The notes beneath the pieces were generated by a model that saw nothing but the letters and a program-made list of their open reading frames with translations, was not told the DNA's origin and searched no databases. A stretch of 39,334 bases of DNA from Nitrosovibrio sp. Nv4 (lineage in GTDB: Bacteria; Pseudomonadota; Gammaproteobacteria; Burkholderiales; SG8-39), in NCBI GenBank assembly GCA_945906765.1, contig CAMDRF010000019.1, positions 1 through 39,334 of the forward strand. The letters are read 5' to 3'. How positions within the stretch are numbered: the stretch's first letter is position 1; every line of letters starts with the position of its first letter. A program made the position numbers and the translations under genes. Below, one piece after another: positions 24,158 through 33,192 of this stretch.

Positions 24158-24646
24158 CTAGCGCAAGGCCCGGTAGAGAAACGGCAGGCTGACATCCATC
24201 CGGTAGTCGATGTCGGAGTGGTGGTCGTCGAACTCCTCGTAGCGGTGGCCGATGCCGGCATCGGCGAGGCGCTGGGAGAGGATGCGCGAGCCGTAGTGGA
24301 TGTGGCACTGGTCGCGCCAGCCGCAGTCGATGGTGATGCCGCGCAGGGATTTCAGGTTTTGTTTGTAAGAAGAAACTAAATTAACAGGATCGTGCCGGCG
24401 CCATTGGCGCCAGCGCTCGGGGATCACTTCGCCGGTCTCGGCGTTGAAGGGGATGCGGAAGCTGAGGGGCGCGCGCGGATCGGGGTCGTAGGTGGCGGCC
24501 ATGCAGAGGTTCATGATGGCGTGGCCTTCCGCGGTCGAGAGATGGGGCCGGCCTTGCGCTTGGGGGCGCGGTACTTGGCGAGTTCGTTCAGGGTGTTCGG
24601 CCAATCGTGCCAGTAGACGAACTCGAAGCAGGCGTCGCCGCAATGG
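24158..24646 (-). pseudogene. Esterase 3' half, copy A, 5'-truncated and frameshifted
   Basis: C-terminal part of an alpha/beta-hydrolase esterase: [57 protein letters not shown] and EEFDDHHSDIDYRMDVSLPF, with the histidine likely from EFDDHHSD. Upstream codons [20 protein letters not shown] (24540-24640) belong to the same family but sit in another frame, and residues in between appear lost. At about 24640 the gene is cut by the plus-strand 2-AEP permease tail. Copy B of the same 3' end is at 20493. Confidence 0.72.
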
Positions 24647-24747
24647 CGGTGCCAATTGCCGCAACCTCGCTCGTTGTCTGTATCCTCTACCTTGGCATCG
24701 GCCGGCTGGCCGAACGCCGCACTCAACGCTGGAGAAGGCCCTCATGA
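24637..24747 (+). pseudogene. Second copy of the 2-AEP permease 3' end
   Basis: 36 codons reading [20 protein letters not shown] then [16 protein letters not shown] and a stop overlapping the phnW ATG (ATGA). The same tail with a few substitutions ends the permease gene at 15731. Either a duplication of the operon end or the remnant of a paralogous transporter. No permease sequence precedes it; the minus-strand esterase relic does. Confidence 0.8.
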
Positions 24748-25862
24748 CGAACGATCCGATTCTGCTTACCCCCGGCCCGCTCACCACCTCGCGCAGGACC
24801 AAGGAAGCAATGCTGCGCGACTGGGGTTCCTGGGATGTTGACTTCAACCGCATTACCGGCCGCATCCGCGAAAGCCTGGTGAAGATCATTCATGCTGAAA
24901 ACACGCATGAATGCGTTCCTCTTCAGGGCAGTGGAACCTTTGCGGTCGAAGCCGCAATCGGTACCTTGGTGCCGAAAAACGGCCACGTGCTGGTGCCCGT
25001 GAACGGCGCCTACTGCCAGCGCATCGCGAAGATCTGCAAGACCATCGGCCGGCGCCACAGCACGCTGGACTATGCCGAGAGTGCGCAAGTGCGCGCCGAA
25101 GACATCGACCGCAAGCTTGCCGCGGACCCCTCCATCACGCACGTCGCCCTGGTGCATTGCGAGACCGGGACCGGGATCCTCAATCCGCTCGAAGACGTCG
25201 CCCGGGTAGCGGCCAAGCACGGCAAGGGGCTCATCGTCGATGCGATGAGTTCCTTCGGCGCGATCGACATCGACGTGCGCAAGCAGCCGATCGACGCGAT
25301 CATCGGCGCCTCGGGCAAGTGCCTCGAGGGCGTTCCGGGCATGGGCTTCATCCTCATTCGCCGCCCGGTGCTGGAGAAGTGCGAAGGCAATTCGCCTTCG
25401 CTGGCGATGGACCTGTACGACCAGTGGATCTACATGGGCAAGACGACGCAATGGCGCTTCACGCCGCCAACCCACGTGGTGGCGGCGCTGGACGAGGCAA
25501 TCCGCCAGTTCGAGGAAGAAGGCGGCCAGCCCGCGCGCGGTGCGCGCTATGCGAAGAACTGCGAGCAGCTTATCTCCGGCATGCAGGCGCTCGGCTTCCA
25601 GAGCTTCCTGCCGCGCGCGCTGCAGGCGCCGATCATCGTCACTTTCCACGCACCCGCCGATCCGGCCTACGACTTCAAGCGCTTCTACGACGAAGTGAAA
25701 CAGCGCGGCTACATCCTCTATCCGGGCAAGCTCACGCAGGTGGAAACCTTCCGTATCGGCTGCATGGGGCACTTCGGCCCCGAGGGCATGAACGGCGCGG
25801 TCGCGGCGATCGCCGACACCGTCAAAGCGATGGGCATCAAGCGCATCGCCGCGGCGGCTTGA
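24744..25862 (+). CDS. phnW: 2-aminoethylphosphonate--pyruvate transaminase PhnW
   Basis: 372 aa class V PLP aminotransferase converting 2-aminoethylphosphonate and pyruvate to phosphonoacetaldehyde and alanine. [20 protein letters not shown] is the family start. The PLP-binding aspartate is in [11 protein letters not shown] (Asp166), the Schiff-base lysine is Lys192 in [12 protein letters not shown], and the C-terminus GYILYPGKL...[10 protein letters not shown] is intact. GGAGAAGG lies 5 nt before ATG 24744, which overlaps the permease tail stop. It is followed by an overlapping HAD gene (TTGA). With the permease relics it shows this was a 2-AEP uptake and degradation operon. Confidence 0.92.
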   Translation: MTNDPILLTPGPLTTSRRTKEAMLRDWGSWDVDFNRITGRIRESLVKIIHAENTHECVPLQGSGTFAVEAAIGTLVPKNGHVLVPVNGAYCQRIAKICKTIGRRHSTLDYAESAQVRAEDIDRKLAADPSITHVALVHCETGTGILNPLEDVARVAAKHGKGLIVDAMSSFGAIDIDVRKQPIDAIIGASGKCLEGVPGMGFILIRRPVLEKCEGNSPSLAMDLYDQWIYMGKTTQWRFTPPTHVVAALDEAIRQFEEEGGQPARGARYAKNCEQLISGMQALGFQSFLPRALQAPIIVTFHAPADPAYDFKRFYDEVKQRGYILYPGKLTQVETFRIGCMGHFGPEGMNGAVAAIADTVKAMGIKRIAAAA

Positions 25863-26521
25863 CCCGGCTTGCGCTTTTCGACCTCGACAACACGTTGTTG
25901 ACGGGGGACAGCGACGACGAGTGGTTCAATTTTCTCGCCGCCGAGGGCGCGCTCGACCGGCAGGCGGGCGAGGCGGCAAAGGCGGACATCGTGCGCCGCT
26001 ACCGCGAGGGCAGCGTCGGTACGCTGGAATTCTGCGAATACTTCCTCCAGCTCTACGTGCCGCACGAAATGCCGGTGCTGCTCGCCTGGCGCGAGAAATA
26101 TGTCCGCGAGTGGATCGTCCCGCGCATCCCCGACTCGGCGCGCCGGCTGCTGGACAGCCACCGCGACGGCCTCGTCGTCATCGCCACCGCCACCAACCGC
26201 TTCATTACCGAGCCGATCGCGCAAGCGCTCGGCGTCGAGCACCTGATCGCCACCGAGCCCGAAATGCGCAACGGCCGCTTCACCGGCAAGGTGGCCGGCA
26301 CACCGAGCTTCCGCGAGGGCAAGGCAACGCGCACCCTGGAGTGGCTGGCCGCGCGCGGGCAATCCCTTGGCGATTTTTCCGAAAGCTGGTTCTACTCGGA
26401 TTCGATCAACGACCGGCCGTTGCTCGAGCGCGTGACGCACCCGGTGGCGGTGGACCCGGACGCGAAGCTCTCGTCACTTGCAAAGGAGCTTGGCTGGCGG
26501 GTCCTTACCCTCATTCGCTAG
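25859..26521 (+). CDS. HAD-IB family phosphatase downstream of phnW
   Basis: 220 aa HAD-superfamily hydrolase of the SerB/CicA-like subclass IB: motif [21 protein letters not shown], motif [11 protein letters not shown], motif [16 protein letters not shown]...[14 protein letters not shown]. The start is TTG 25859, overlapping the phnW stop. The usual partner of PhnW is PhnX phosphonoacetaldehyde hydrolase, another HAD but of a different subclass with an active-site lysine in its cap. This protein does not have that look and resembles histidinol-phosphate or phosphoserine phosphatases. A role in 2-AEP breakdown is possible from context only. Confidence 0.82.
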   Translation: MTRLALFDLDNTLLTGDSDDEWFNFLAAEGALDRQAGEAAKADIVRRYREGSVGTLEFCEYFLQLYVPHEMPVLLAWREKYVREWIVPRIPDSARRLLDSHRDGLVVIATATNRFITEPIAQALGVEHLIATEPEMRNGRFTGKVAGTPSFREGKATRTLEWLAARGQSLGDFSESWFYSDSINDRPLLERVTHPVAVDPDAKLSSLAKELGWRVLTLIR

Positions 26522-26662
26522 CAATTTTCAGCGCCAGCAAATCATTCGTCAGGGCCGGATCAACGCCAGCGGACCGGTGTCAGCGATTGCGGCGCGCGTC
26601 ACGGCCGAAGCCCTTCAGGCGCTTCGCATTGGAAGCGCGATCAGGCACACCGGAATCGACCA

Positions 26663-26710
26663 CCCCGCGCGCCGGAACAGGGCATCGGAAAGTTCGACGG
26701 TCGTTTTCAC
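26663..26710 (-). pseudogene. VapB antitoxin 5'-end relic
   Basis: GTG 26710 opens VKTTVELSDALFRRAG, the standard VapB start, which then changes to unrelated codons. No PIN toxin gene follows; the stretch 26522-26662 holds nothing recognisable. GGAGAGGTG upstream is a usable ribosome-binding site, so this was once a gene. Confidence 0.6.
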
Positions 26711-26732
26711 GCACACCTCTCCGATTGGTTCT

Positions 26733-26966
26733 CTATCGCTTCGCGTCGAGCCGGTCCAGAATCTTCAATGCCTTGGTGGGGTTGCCCATCGCTGCCAGAG
26801 CGCGAAATCGCAGTTCGGCATCGTGCCCGGCCAGCGCGGCGGTGGCCAGCTCCTCAAGCAGTTTGTTGACGCTGATCTTGCGGGCTCGCGCCAGTTGCTT
26901 GATGCGCGCATGCTTGTCTTCGGGCAAGCGAATGGTCATGGTCGACTTGGATGCACCTCCAAGCAT
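26733..26966 (-). CDS. Ribbon-helix-helix antitoxin-like protein
   Basis: 77 aa. MTIRLPEDKHARIKQLARAR then KISVNKLLEELATAALAG is a ribbon-helix-helix DNA-binding domain as in Arc/HicB-like and other antitoxins. The C-terminal GNPTKALKILDRLDAKR is a helix. No adjacent toxin gene is intact; the truncated VapB start is downstream. ATG 26966 taken; an internal ATG (MTIRLP, codon 10) is possible. It may be a solitary antitoxin or regulator. Confidence 0.7.
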   Translation of the reverse strand: MLGGASKSTMTIRLPEDKHARIKQLARARKISVNKLLEELATAALAGHDAELRFRALAAMGNPTKALKILDRLDAKR

Positions 26967-26970
26967 GATG

Positions 26971-27672
26971 TTACCGCGCTAAACGCGCGATCAGCGTGGG
27001 CAGATCAAGCCAGTTGTCGAAGCGCTCCGCATGGGCAATGTCCCGGATGGCCGCTTTTCGGTAACCTCTGGTGAACAGCACGAACCGAATCCGCGCCGCA
27101 GACGCCGTGGCGGCGTCGGTTTCGCTGTCGCCGACATAGCAGAGCCGGTCGAGCGGGACGCCGAGTCCGCGCGCGCAGGCATGGATCATTTCCGGATCCG
27201 GCTTTCTGACGGCCAGCGTATCGCCGCCGATCACCAATGCAAAAAAGGCGGAGAGATTCATAATCTCCAGCATTTTCCGCGAGACGGCCTCCGCCTTGTT
27301 GGTGCAGACCGCAAGAAGGATCCCGCGTGCCGTGAACGCAGACAGCGCCGCGCGCACACCCGGATAGGTCCGCGAGAGTTCCGCCGGGGCAGCAGCATAG
27401 ATCTCCGTGAAGCGCTCTACCGCCTGCCCGAGGTTCGCCTTCGGCAACGGCGTTCCTGCGGCAATGAAACATTGTTCGACAAGATTCGATATGCCATGGC
27501 CGATCAACGAGGTCACGCTGGCGAGATCGGGCGGCGCGAGGCCGCGCTCTGTAAAAACAACCGCCGCTGCCGCGTGCAGGTCCGCCGCGCTCTCGACCAA
27601 CGTTCCGTCCAGGTCAAAGATGAGCGCCAGTCCGGCGGTGGCCCGCGAACCGCGTCTGAATCCGAACGACAT
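26971..27672 (-). CDS. HAD phosphatase, phosphoglycolate phosphatase-like
   Basis: 233 aa, HAD subclass IA. Motif I is LIFDLDGTLVES (Asp20, Asp22), the cap domain spans about residues 30-105, motif II is AVCTNKAEAVSRKM, motif III lysine is in AVRKPDPEMI and motif IV is YVGDSETDAATA. It resembles Gph, which removes 2-phosphoglycolate. HAD substrate calls from sequence alone are uncertain. It is transcribed away from the fadB-like operon and ends 4 nt from the antitoxin gene start. Confidence 0.8.
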   Translation of the reverse strand: MSFGFRRGSRATAGLALIFDLDGTLVESAADLHAAAAVVFTERGLAPPDLASVTSLIGHGISNLVEQCFIAAGTPLPKANLGQAVERFTEIYAAAPAELSRTYPGVRAALSAFTARGILLAVCTNKAEAVSRKMLEIMNLSAFFALVIGGDTLAVRKPDPEMIHACARGLGVPLDRLCYVGDSETDAATASAARIRFVLFTRGYRKAAIRDIAHAERFDNWLDLPTLIARLAR

Positions 27673-27770
27673 CTTTCGTCCCCGATCGATATTGAAACAA
27701 TTGCACAGATGCTAACCCTCTGGCGGACAGGCTTGCTAGAATTGCCTTCCCCCAAGAGGAGATTCGCGCA

Positions 27771-29864
27771 ATGAGCGACGCGGCATCGTATTCCGTTCGC
27801 GACGGCATCGCCGTCATCACCATGAACAATCCGCCGGTCAATGGCCTGGGCAGCGTGCTGCGGCCCGGGATCATGGACGGCATCAAGCAAGCCGGCGCCG
27901 ACCCGGCGGTGAAGGCGCTGGTGATCATCGGCACGGCGAAGGCATTCTCCGGCGGCGCCGACATCCGCGAGTTCAACACGCCGAAAATGAATGTGCTGCC
28001 CTCGTTGCCGGAAATCAATGATGCGCAGGATAGCTGTCCGAAGCCGATGGTTGCCGCGATCGGCGGTTTTGCGCTCGGCGGCGGCCTCGAGCTCGCGCTC
28101 GGCTGCCATTACCGCGTCGCGCTGCCGAAGAGCCTGCTCGGCCTGCCGGAGGTGAAGCTCGGCCTGCTGCCGGGCTCGGGCGGCACGCAACGCCTGCCGC
28201 GCGTGGTGGGCGCAGCCCAGGCGGTGCTCATGATGACCACCGGCAATCCCGTGCCCGCCGAGAAGGCGCTTGGATTGGGCTTGGTGGACGAGATCGTGCA
28301 GGGCGATCTCCTCGAAGGCGCCCTCGCATTTGCGAAAAAAATTGTCGCCGCGGGTAAAGGCCCGCGCCGCATCCGTGACATGACGGTGAAGGTGGAGGGC
28401 GAGCCGAAGGCGTTTTTCGAGAAAGTGCGCGCCGAGGTCGGCAAGGCCTCGCGCGGCTACCCGGCGCCGCTGGAGATCGTGGCCTGCGTCGAAGCCGCGG
28501 TCGCCAAGCCGTTCGACGAAGGGCGCAAGGAAGAGCGCCAGCGCTTCGCCTCGCTGGTCGAGGGCAACGAATCCAAGGCAATGCGGCACATGTTCTTCGC
28601 CGAGCGCCAGACCTCGAAAATTCCCGACGTGCCGCAAGACACGCCGGTGCGCCCCATCAGGAGCGCGGCGGTGATCGGCGCCGGCACCATGGGCGGCGGC
28701 ATCACCATGTGCCTCGTCAACGCGGGCATCCCGGTGACCCTCATCGAGGTGCAGCAGGACGCGCTCGAGCGCGGCATCGCCACGATCAGGAAAAATTATG
28801 CTGCCACCGTGTCGAAGGGGCGCTTGAAGCAGGAGGAGATGGACAAGCGCATGGCGCTCATCACCCCGGGGCTCGATCTTGCCGCGGGCAAGGATGCCGA
28901 CATCGTGATCGAAGCGGTATTCGAGCGCATGGACGTGAAGCAGGACATCTTCCGCAAGCTCGACGCGATCATGAAACCCGGTGCGATCCTCGCCACCAAC
29001 ACCTCGACGCTGGACGTGAACGCGATCGCCGATGTCACCAAGCGGCCGCAGGATGTGATCGGCACGCACTTTTTCTCGCCCGCCAACGTGATGCGGCTGC
29101 TGGAAGTGGTGCGCGGCGCGAAAACCGCCAAGGACGTGCTCGCCACCACCATGAAACTGGCCAAGACCATCAAGAAGGTGGCGGTGGTTTCCGGTGTCTG
29201 CGACGGCTTCATCGGCAACCGGATGGTGGAGAAATACGGCCAGCAGTCGCTGTTCCTGCTCGATGAAGGCTGCAGCCCGCAGCAGGTGGACGCGGCGGCC
29301 ACCAAGTGGGGCATGGCGATGGGCCCGCTCGCGATGGGCGACATGGCGGGCCTCGACATCGGCTGGGAAATCCGCAAGCGCCGCACCATCGAGCGGCCAG
29401 ATTTTATTTACTCGAAAGTCGGCGACAAGATCGCCGAACTGGGGCGCTACGGCCAGAAGACCGGCAAGGGCTGGTACCGCTACGAAGCGGGCAGCCGGGC
29501 GCCGATTCCAGATCCTGAAGTTGAGGAAATAATCAAAAAATATAGAACTGAAAACAACGTCCAAACCCGCGCGATCCCGGACGAGGAAATCGTCGAGCGG
29601 CTGATCTACGCGCTGGTCAACGAGGCGGCATATATCCTCGAGGAAGGCATCGCGCTGCGCGCTTCCGACATCGACATGGTCTACCTCACCGGCTACGGCT
29701 TCCCACCCTACCGCGGCGGGCCGATGTTCTACGCCGACACGGTCGGGCTGAAGAATGTTTTGAATTCAATTCAAAAGTTTCAAGCTGGATACCAGGGAGC
29801 CGTATGGAAGCCGGCCCCTCTACTCGTGAAACTCGCAAACGAAGGAAGGAAATTCAATGACTGA
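27771..29864 (+). CDS. Bifunctional enoyl-CoA hydratase / 3-hydroxyacyl-CoA dehydrogenase (FadB/FadJ-like)
   Basis: 697 aa beta-oxidation enzyme. Residues 1-190 are crotonase: oxyanion motifs [10 protein letters not shown] and [12 protein letters not shown], catalytic glutamates in GLELALG and [15 protein letters not shown]. From about residue 298 comes the NAD-binding 3-hydroxyacyl-CoA dehydrogenase, [19 protein letters not shown], with [12 protein letters not shown] and the dimerisation domain [16 protein letters not shown] near the C-terminus. GAGGAG precedes ATG 27771. It overlaps the thiolase gene by 8 nt, giving a two-gene beta-oxidation operon. Long or medium acyl-CoA substrate inferred. 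Confidence 0.92.
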   Translation: MSDAASYSVRDGIAVITMNNPPVNGLGSVLRPGIMDGIKQAGADPAVKALVIIGTAKAFSGGADIREFNTPKMNVLPSLPEINDAQDSCPKPMVAAIGGFALGGGLELALGCHYRVALPKSLLGLPEVKLGLLPGSGGTQRLPRVVGAAQAVLMMTTGNPVPAEKALGLGLVDEIVQGDLLEGALAFAKKIVAAGKGPRRIRDMTVKVEGEPKAFFEKVRAEVGKASRGYPAPLEIVACVEAAVAKPFDEGRKEERQRFASLVEGNESKAMRHMFFAERQTSKIPDVPQDTPVRPIRSAAVIGAGTMGGGITMCLVNAGIPVTLIEVQQDALERGIATIRKNYAATVSKGRLKQEEMDKRMALITPGLDLAAGKDADIVIEAVFERMDVKQDIFRKLDAIMKPGAILATNTSTLDVNAIADVTKRPQDVIGTHFFSPANVMRLLEVVRGAKTAKDVLATTMKLAKTIKKVAVVSGVCDGFIGNRMVEKYGQQSLFLLDEGCSPQQVDAAATKWGMAMGPLAMGDMAGLDIGWEIRKRRTIERPDFIYSKVGDKIAELGRYGQKTGKGWYRYEAGSRAPIPDPEVEEIIKKYRTENNVQTRAIPDEEIVERLIYALVNEAAYILEEGIALRASDIDMVYLTGYGFPPYRGGPMFYADTVGLKNVLNSIQKFQAGYQGAVWKPAPLLVKLANEGRKFND

Positions 29865-31035
29865 TGCCGTGATTGTTTCCACAGCAAGGACGCCCCTGTG
29901 CAAGAGCTGGCGCGGCGCGCTCAACATGACGCATGGCGCCAAGATGGGCGGCCACGTGGTGCACGCCGCCCTCGATCGCGCGAAAGTCGAACCGCAGGAA
30001 GTCGAGGACGTGATCATGGGCTGCGCCACGCCCGAGGGCGCGACCGGCGGCAACATCGCGCGGCAGATCGCGATTCGCGCGGGAATGCCGGTGACGGTAT
30101 CGGGCATGACGGTCAACCGCTTCTGCTCTTCCGGCCTGCAAACCGTGGCGCTCGCCGCGCAACGCATTCTCGCCGGCGAGGCCGACATCTTCGTCGCCGG
30201 CGGCGTAGAATCCATCTCCCTGGTGCAGAACGAAGCCAACAAGCACCACGGCCACGACGAATGGCTGAATCGCCACAAGCCCGAGATCTACTGGCCGATG
30301 CTGCAAACCGCGGAATACGTTTCGAAGAAATACGCCATTCCCCGCGAGGCGCAGGACCGCTACGGCGTCGAGAGCCAGTTGCGCGCCGCCAAATCGCGCG
30401 CCGAGGGCAAGTTCAAGGACGAGATCGCGCCGATCACGACCAAGATGAAGGTGGTGGACAAAACCACCGGCGCCGAGACGCTGAAGGAGGTCACGGCGGA
30501 ACATGACGAAGGCATCCGCGCCGATACCACCTACGAGGGCGTGTCGCAGATCAAGCCGGCGATCCAGGGCGGTGTGATCGCCGCGGGCAACGCCAGCCAG
30601 TTTTCCGACGGCGCCGCGGCGCAGGTCCTGATGAGCGACAAGACCGCGGCCAAGCGCGGCTTGAAGCCGCTGGGCATCTACCGCGGCTTCGCGGTCGCGG
30701 GCTGCGAGCCGAACGAGATGGGCATCGGCCCGGTGTACGCGATCCCGAAATTGCTCGAGCGCACCGGGAAGAAGATCGCCGATATCGGCCTGTGGGAACT
30801 GAACGAGGCTTTCGCGGTCCAGGTGATCTACTGCCGCGACAAACTGGGCATCCCGAACGACCGGCTCAACGTCGACGGCGGCGCGATCGCGGTCGGCCAT
30901 CCGTACGGCGTCACCGGCTCGCGCCTCGTCGGCCATGCGCTGATCGAAGGCAAGCGCCGGGGAGTAAAGTACGTCGTCGTCACGATGTGCATCGGCGGCG
31001 GCATGGGAGCAGCGGGACTTTTTGAAATTGTTTGA
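29857..31035 (+). CDS. Acetyl-CoA acyltransferase (thiolase)
   Basis: 392 aa, thiolase family. Nucleophilic Cys90 in [15 protein letters not shown], catalytic histidine in [16 protein letters not shown] and the second cysteine in [17 protein letters not shown]. It is complete and overlaps the FadB-like gene, so the two probably act together in the last steps of beta-oxidation. AAGGAAGG before the ATG is the ribosome-binding site. Confidence 0.93.
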   Translation: MTDAVIVSTARTPLCKSWRGALNMTHGAKMGGHVVHAALDRAKVEPQEVEDVIMGCATPEGATGGNIARQIAIRAGMPVTVSGMTVNRFCSSGLQTVALAAQRILAGEADIFVAGGVESISLVQNEANKHHGHDEWLNRHKPEIYWPMLQTAEYVSKKYAIPREAQDRYGVESQLRAAKSRAEGKFKDEIAPITTKMKVVDKTTGAETLKEVTAEHDEGIRADTTYEGVSQIKPAIQGGVIAAGNASQFSDGAAAQVLMSDKTAAKRGLKPLGIYRGFAVAGCEPNEMGIGPVYAIPKLLERTGKKIADIGLWELNEAFAVQVIYCRDKLGIPNDRLNVDGGAIAVGHPYGVTGSRLVGHALIEGKRRGVKYVVVTMCIGGGMGAAGLFEIV

Positions 31036-31057
31036 TCATTCCCTGAGGAGGGAGACC

Positions 31058-32020
31058 ATGAAGAAGACGTACCTGTTGGCCGTGCTCGCGCTCGTCGCGG
31101 GCAGTGCATTCGCGCAGCAGTATCCCAATCGTCCGGTGAAGGTGATCATTCCGTGGCCACCGGGGCAGGCCACCGACCTCGCGGCGCGCGTGGTCGGCGA
31201 AAAACTCTCGCAGCAGCTCGGCCAGCCGTTCATCATGGAGAACCGGCCCGGCGCGGGTGGATCGATCGGCACGGAAGCGGTCGCCAAGGCGGCGCCCGAC
31301 GGCTACACGCTGCTCGCCTCCTCGAGCGGCCCGCTGTCGATCATGCCGAACCTGCAAAAAACGCCCTACGATGCGCTCAAGGACCTGGTGCCGGTGAGCT
31401 TGACGGCAAGGGCGCCCTTCGCGCTGATCGCGCACCCTTCGTTTCCGGCCGCGAACGCGCGCGAGTTCGTCGCGATCGTGCGGGCCAACCCGGGCAAGTA
31501 CACCTTCTCCTCATCGGGCATCGGGGCGACCGCGCATCTGTTTGGCGAGCTGTTCAACTCCTCCGCGAAGCTGAGCGCGGTGCACGTGCCATTCCAGGGA
31601 AGCGCGCCGGCCATGACCGCCATCATCGGCGGCCAGGTCGACTACTCGGTGGAAACCGTGGCTTCGATCGTGGGCCACGTCAAAGGCGGGCGCCTCAAGA
31701 TCTTCGGGGTCACCACCGCGGTGCGTAGCGCCTCGCTGCCGGACGTACCGACGCTGGCCGAGGCGGCCGACCTTCCCGGGTTCGACGCCGCGGCCTGGAT
31801 CGGCTACTCCGCACCGGCCGGAACGCCGCGCGAAATCGTCGTGCGGCTTGCCGCGGAGATCCAGAAGGCAATGCAGGCGCCCGACATGAAGGACCGGTAC
31901 CTGGGCCTGGGCCTGAATCAGGCCACCAGCACGCCCGACGAGTTCGCGGCCATGATGCGCAGCGAGCAGGACCGCTACGCGACCATCATCAAGAACGCGG
32001 GGATCAAGATCCAGCAGTAA
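31058..32020 (+). CDS. Bug-family periplasmic solute-binding protein (TctC-like)
   Basis: 320 aa. Signal peptide MKKTYLLAVLALVAGSAFAQ, with cleavage expected after AFA. Mature start QYPNRPVKVIIPWPPGQATD is the Bug hallmark, then MENRPGAGGSIGTEAVAKAA and APAGTPREIVVRLAAEIQ. Such proteins bind carboxylates for tripartite tricarboxylate transporters, but many, like this one, are orphans without TctAB nearby. ATG 31058 has GAGGAGGGAG upstream. Co-transcription with fadB/thiolase is likely (22-nt gap); the ligand could be an acyl precursor. Confidence 0.9.
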   Translation: MKKTYLLAVLALVAGSAFAQQYPNRPVKVIIPWPPGQATDLAARVVGEKLSQQLGQPFIMENRPGAGGSIGTEAVAKAAPDGYTLLASSSGPLSIMPNLQKTPYDALKDLVPVSLTARAPFALIAHPSFPAANAREFVAIVRANPGKYTFSSSGIGATAHLFGELFNSSAKLSAVHVPFQGSAPAMTAIIGGQVDYSVETVASIVGHVKGGRLKIFGVTTAVRSASLPDVPTLAEAADLPGFDAAAWIGYSAPAGTPREIVVRLAAEIQKAMQAPDMKDRYLGLGLNQATSTPDEFAAMMRSEQDRYATIIKNAGIKIQQ

Positions 32021-32026
32021 CGTCAG

Positions 32027-33133
32027 CTAAAAAACGATTACCCCACGGGCATTCTTGCCGGATTCGAGGTCGGCGAAGGCCTGCGGCGCTTCGTCGATCT
32101 TGTAGCGCTTCGTAATCAGCTCATCCAGCTTCAGCTTGCCCGCCATGTAGAGCTGCAGCATGCGCGGGAAGTCGATGCGCGGCACGCAGGAGCCGAAGTA
32201 GCTGCCCTGCAGCGTTTTTTCCTCGAACACCATGCCCATCGGCTTGATCGAAGCCGCGTCGGTCGCGCGCGCGACGCCGACGATCACCGCCTTGCCGCCG
32301 CGCCGGATCACCCTGTAGGCGAGTTCCGCGAGCGCACCCGAGCCGACGCATTCGAAGGCGTAGTCCGGCCCGCCGCCGGTGAGCTTCTTGATCTCCTTGG
32401 TCGGATCCTCGCCGGGCTTCGTCAGCAAAGCGTGCGTGGCGCCGAATTTCTTCGCCATCTCCAGCTTCGATTGCAGGGTGTCGATGGCGAGGATGATCTC
32501 TGCTCCCGCGATCGCGGCGCCCTGGATGGCGTTCAGACCGACGCCGCCGCAGCCGAACACCGCGACGCTCGAGCCCGGCTCCACCTTGGCCGTGTTGAAC
32601 ACGGCGCCCACGCCGGTGGTGACGGCGCAGCCCACCAGCGCCGCACGGTCGAGCGGGATCTTCGGGTCGATCCTCACCACGTTGTCCGCCGACAACGTGG
32701 CGTACTCGGCCATCACGCCGCAGCCGGAGAAGATGTTGAGCGGCTTGCCGTCCTTGTCTTTGGTGCGGGGTGTGCCTTCGACCGGCGTAAGCAGCGCCTT
32801 GCCCTGCTCCACGCACAGCACCGGGCGGCCGCGCGCGCAGAAGCTGCACTTGCCGCACATGTAGATGAACGAGGTGACCACGTGGTCGCCCACCGCGATT
32901 CCCGTGACACCTTCGCCGACTTCTATCACTGCGCCCGCACCCTCGTGCCCGAGGACCAGCGGCGGCGGCAGCACAATCGTGCCATTCGTGGCAGACAGAT
33001 CCGAATGGCAGACGCCGCAAGCGGCAAGCTTGACCGTCACCTCGCCACGCTTGGGACCGTCCACCGAGATGGTTTCGACTACCACCGGCTTGTTCAGCTC
33101 GCGGCAGATCACTGCTCTGGATGTATGGGTCAT
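32027..33133 (-). CDS. Zinc-dependent alcohol dehydrogenase (class III-like MDR)
   Basis: 368 aa medium-chain dehydrogenase. Catalytic zinc ligands lie in ACGVCHSDL and GHEGAGAV, structural zinc cysteines in CGKCSFCARGRPVLC, and the NAD-binding motif is VFGCGGVGLNAIQGA. It resembles formaldehyde/aryl-alcohol dehydrogenases of this class. Convergent with the Bug gene (6-nt gap) and divergent from the aldehyde dehydrogenase, with 59 nt between, so the two dehydrogenases may be co-regulated in an alcohol-to-acid route. Confidence 0.9.
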   Translation of the reverse strand: MTHTSRAVICRELNKPVVVETISVDGPKRGEVTVKLAACGVCHSDLSATNGTIVLPPPLVLGHEGAGAVIEVGEGVTGIAVGDHVVTSFIYMCGKCSFCARGRPVLCVEQGKALLTPVEGTPRTKDKDGKPLNIFSGCGVMAEYATLSADNVVRIDPKIPLDRAALVGCAVTTGVGAVFNTAKVEPGSSVAVFGCGGVGLNAIQGAAIAGAEIILAIDTLQSKLEMAKKFGATHALLTKPGEDPTKEIKKLTGGGPDYAFECVGSGALAELAYRVIRRGGKAVIVGVARATDAASIKPMGMVFEEKTLQGSYFGSCVPRIDFPRMLQLYMAGKLKLDELITKRYKIDEAPQAFADLESGKNARGVIVF

Positions 33134-33192
33134 GGCGGAAAGTATAGCGCGGCGTGTCGGCTAAAATAGCGATCCATTTCCCGGAGGTCTGC

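Noticed and set aside
11500-24650. Insertion sequence, integron or prophage as carrier of the accessory region
   Set aside because: No transposase, integrase, phage structural gene, terminal inverted repeats or attachment-site duplication at a tRNA could be found.
31022-31057. Upstream TTG start for the first Bug protein
   Set aside because: It would place 12 extra residues before a textbook signal peptide; the strong GAGGAGGGAG sequence points to ATG 31058.
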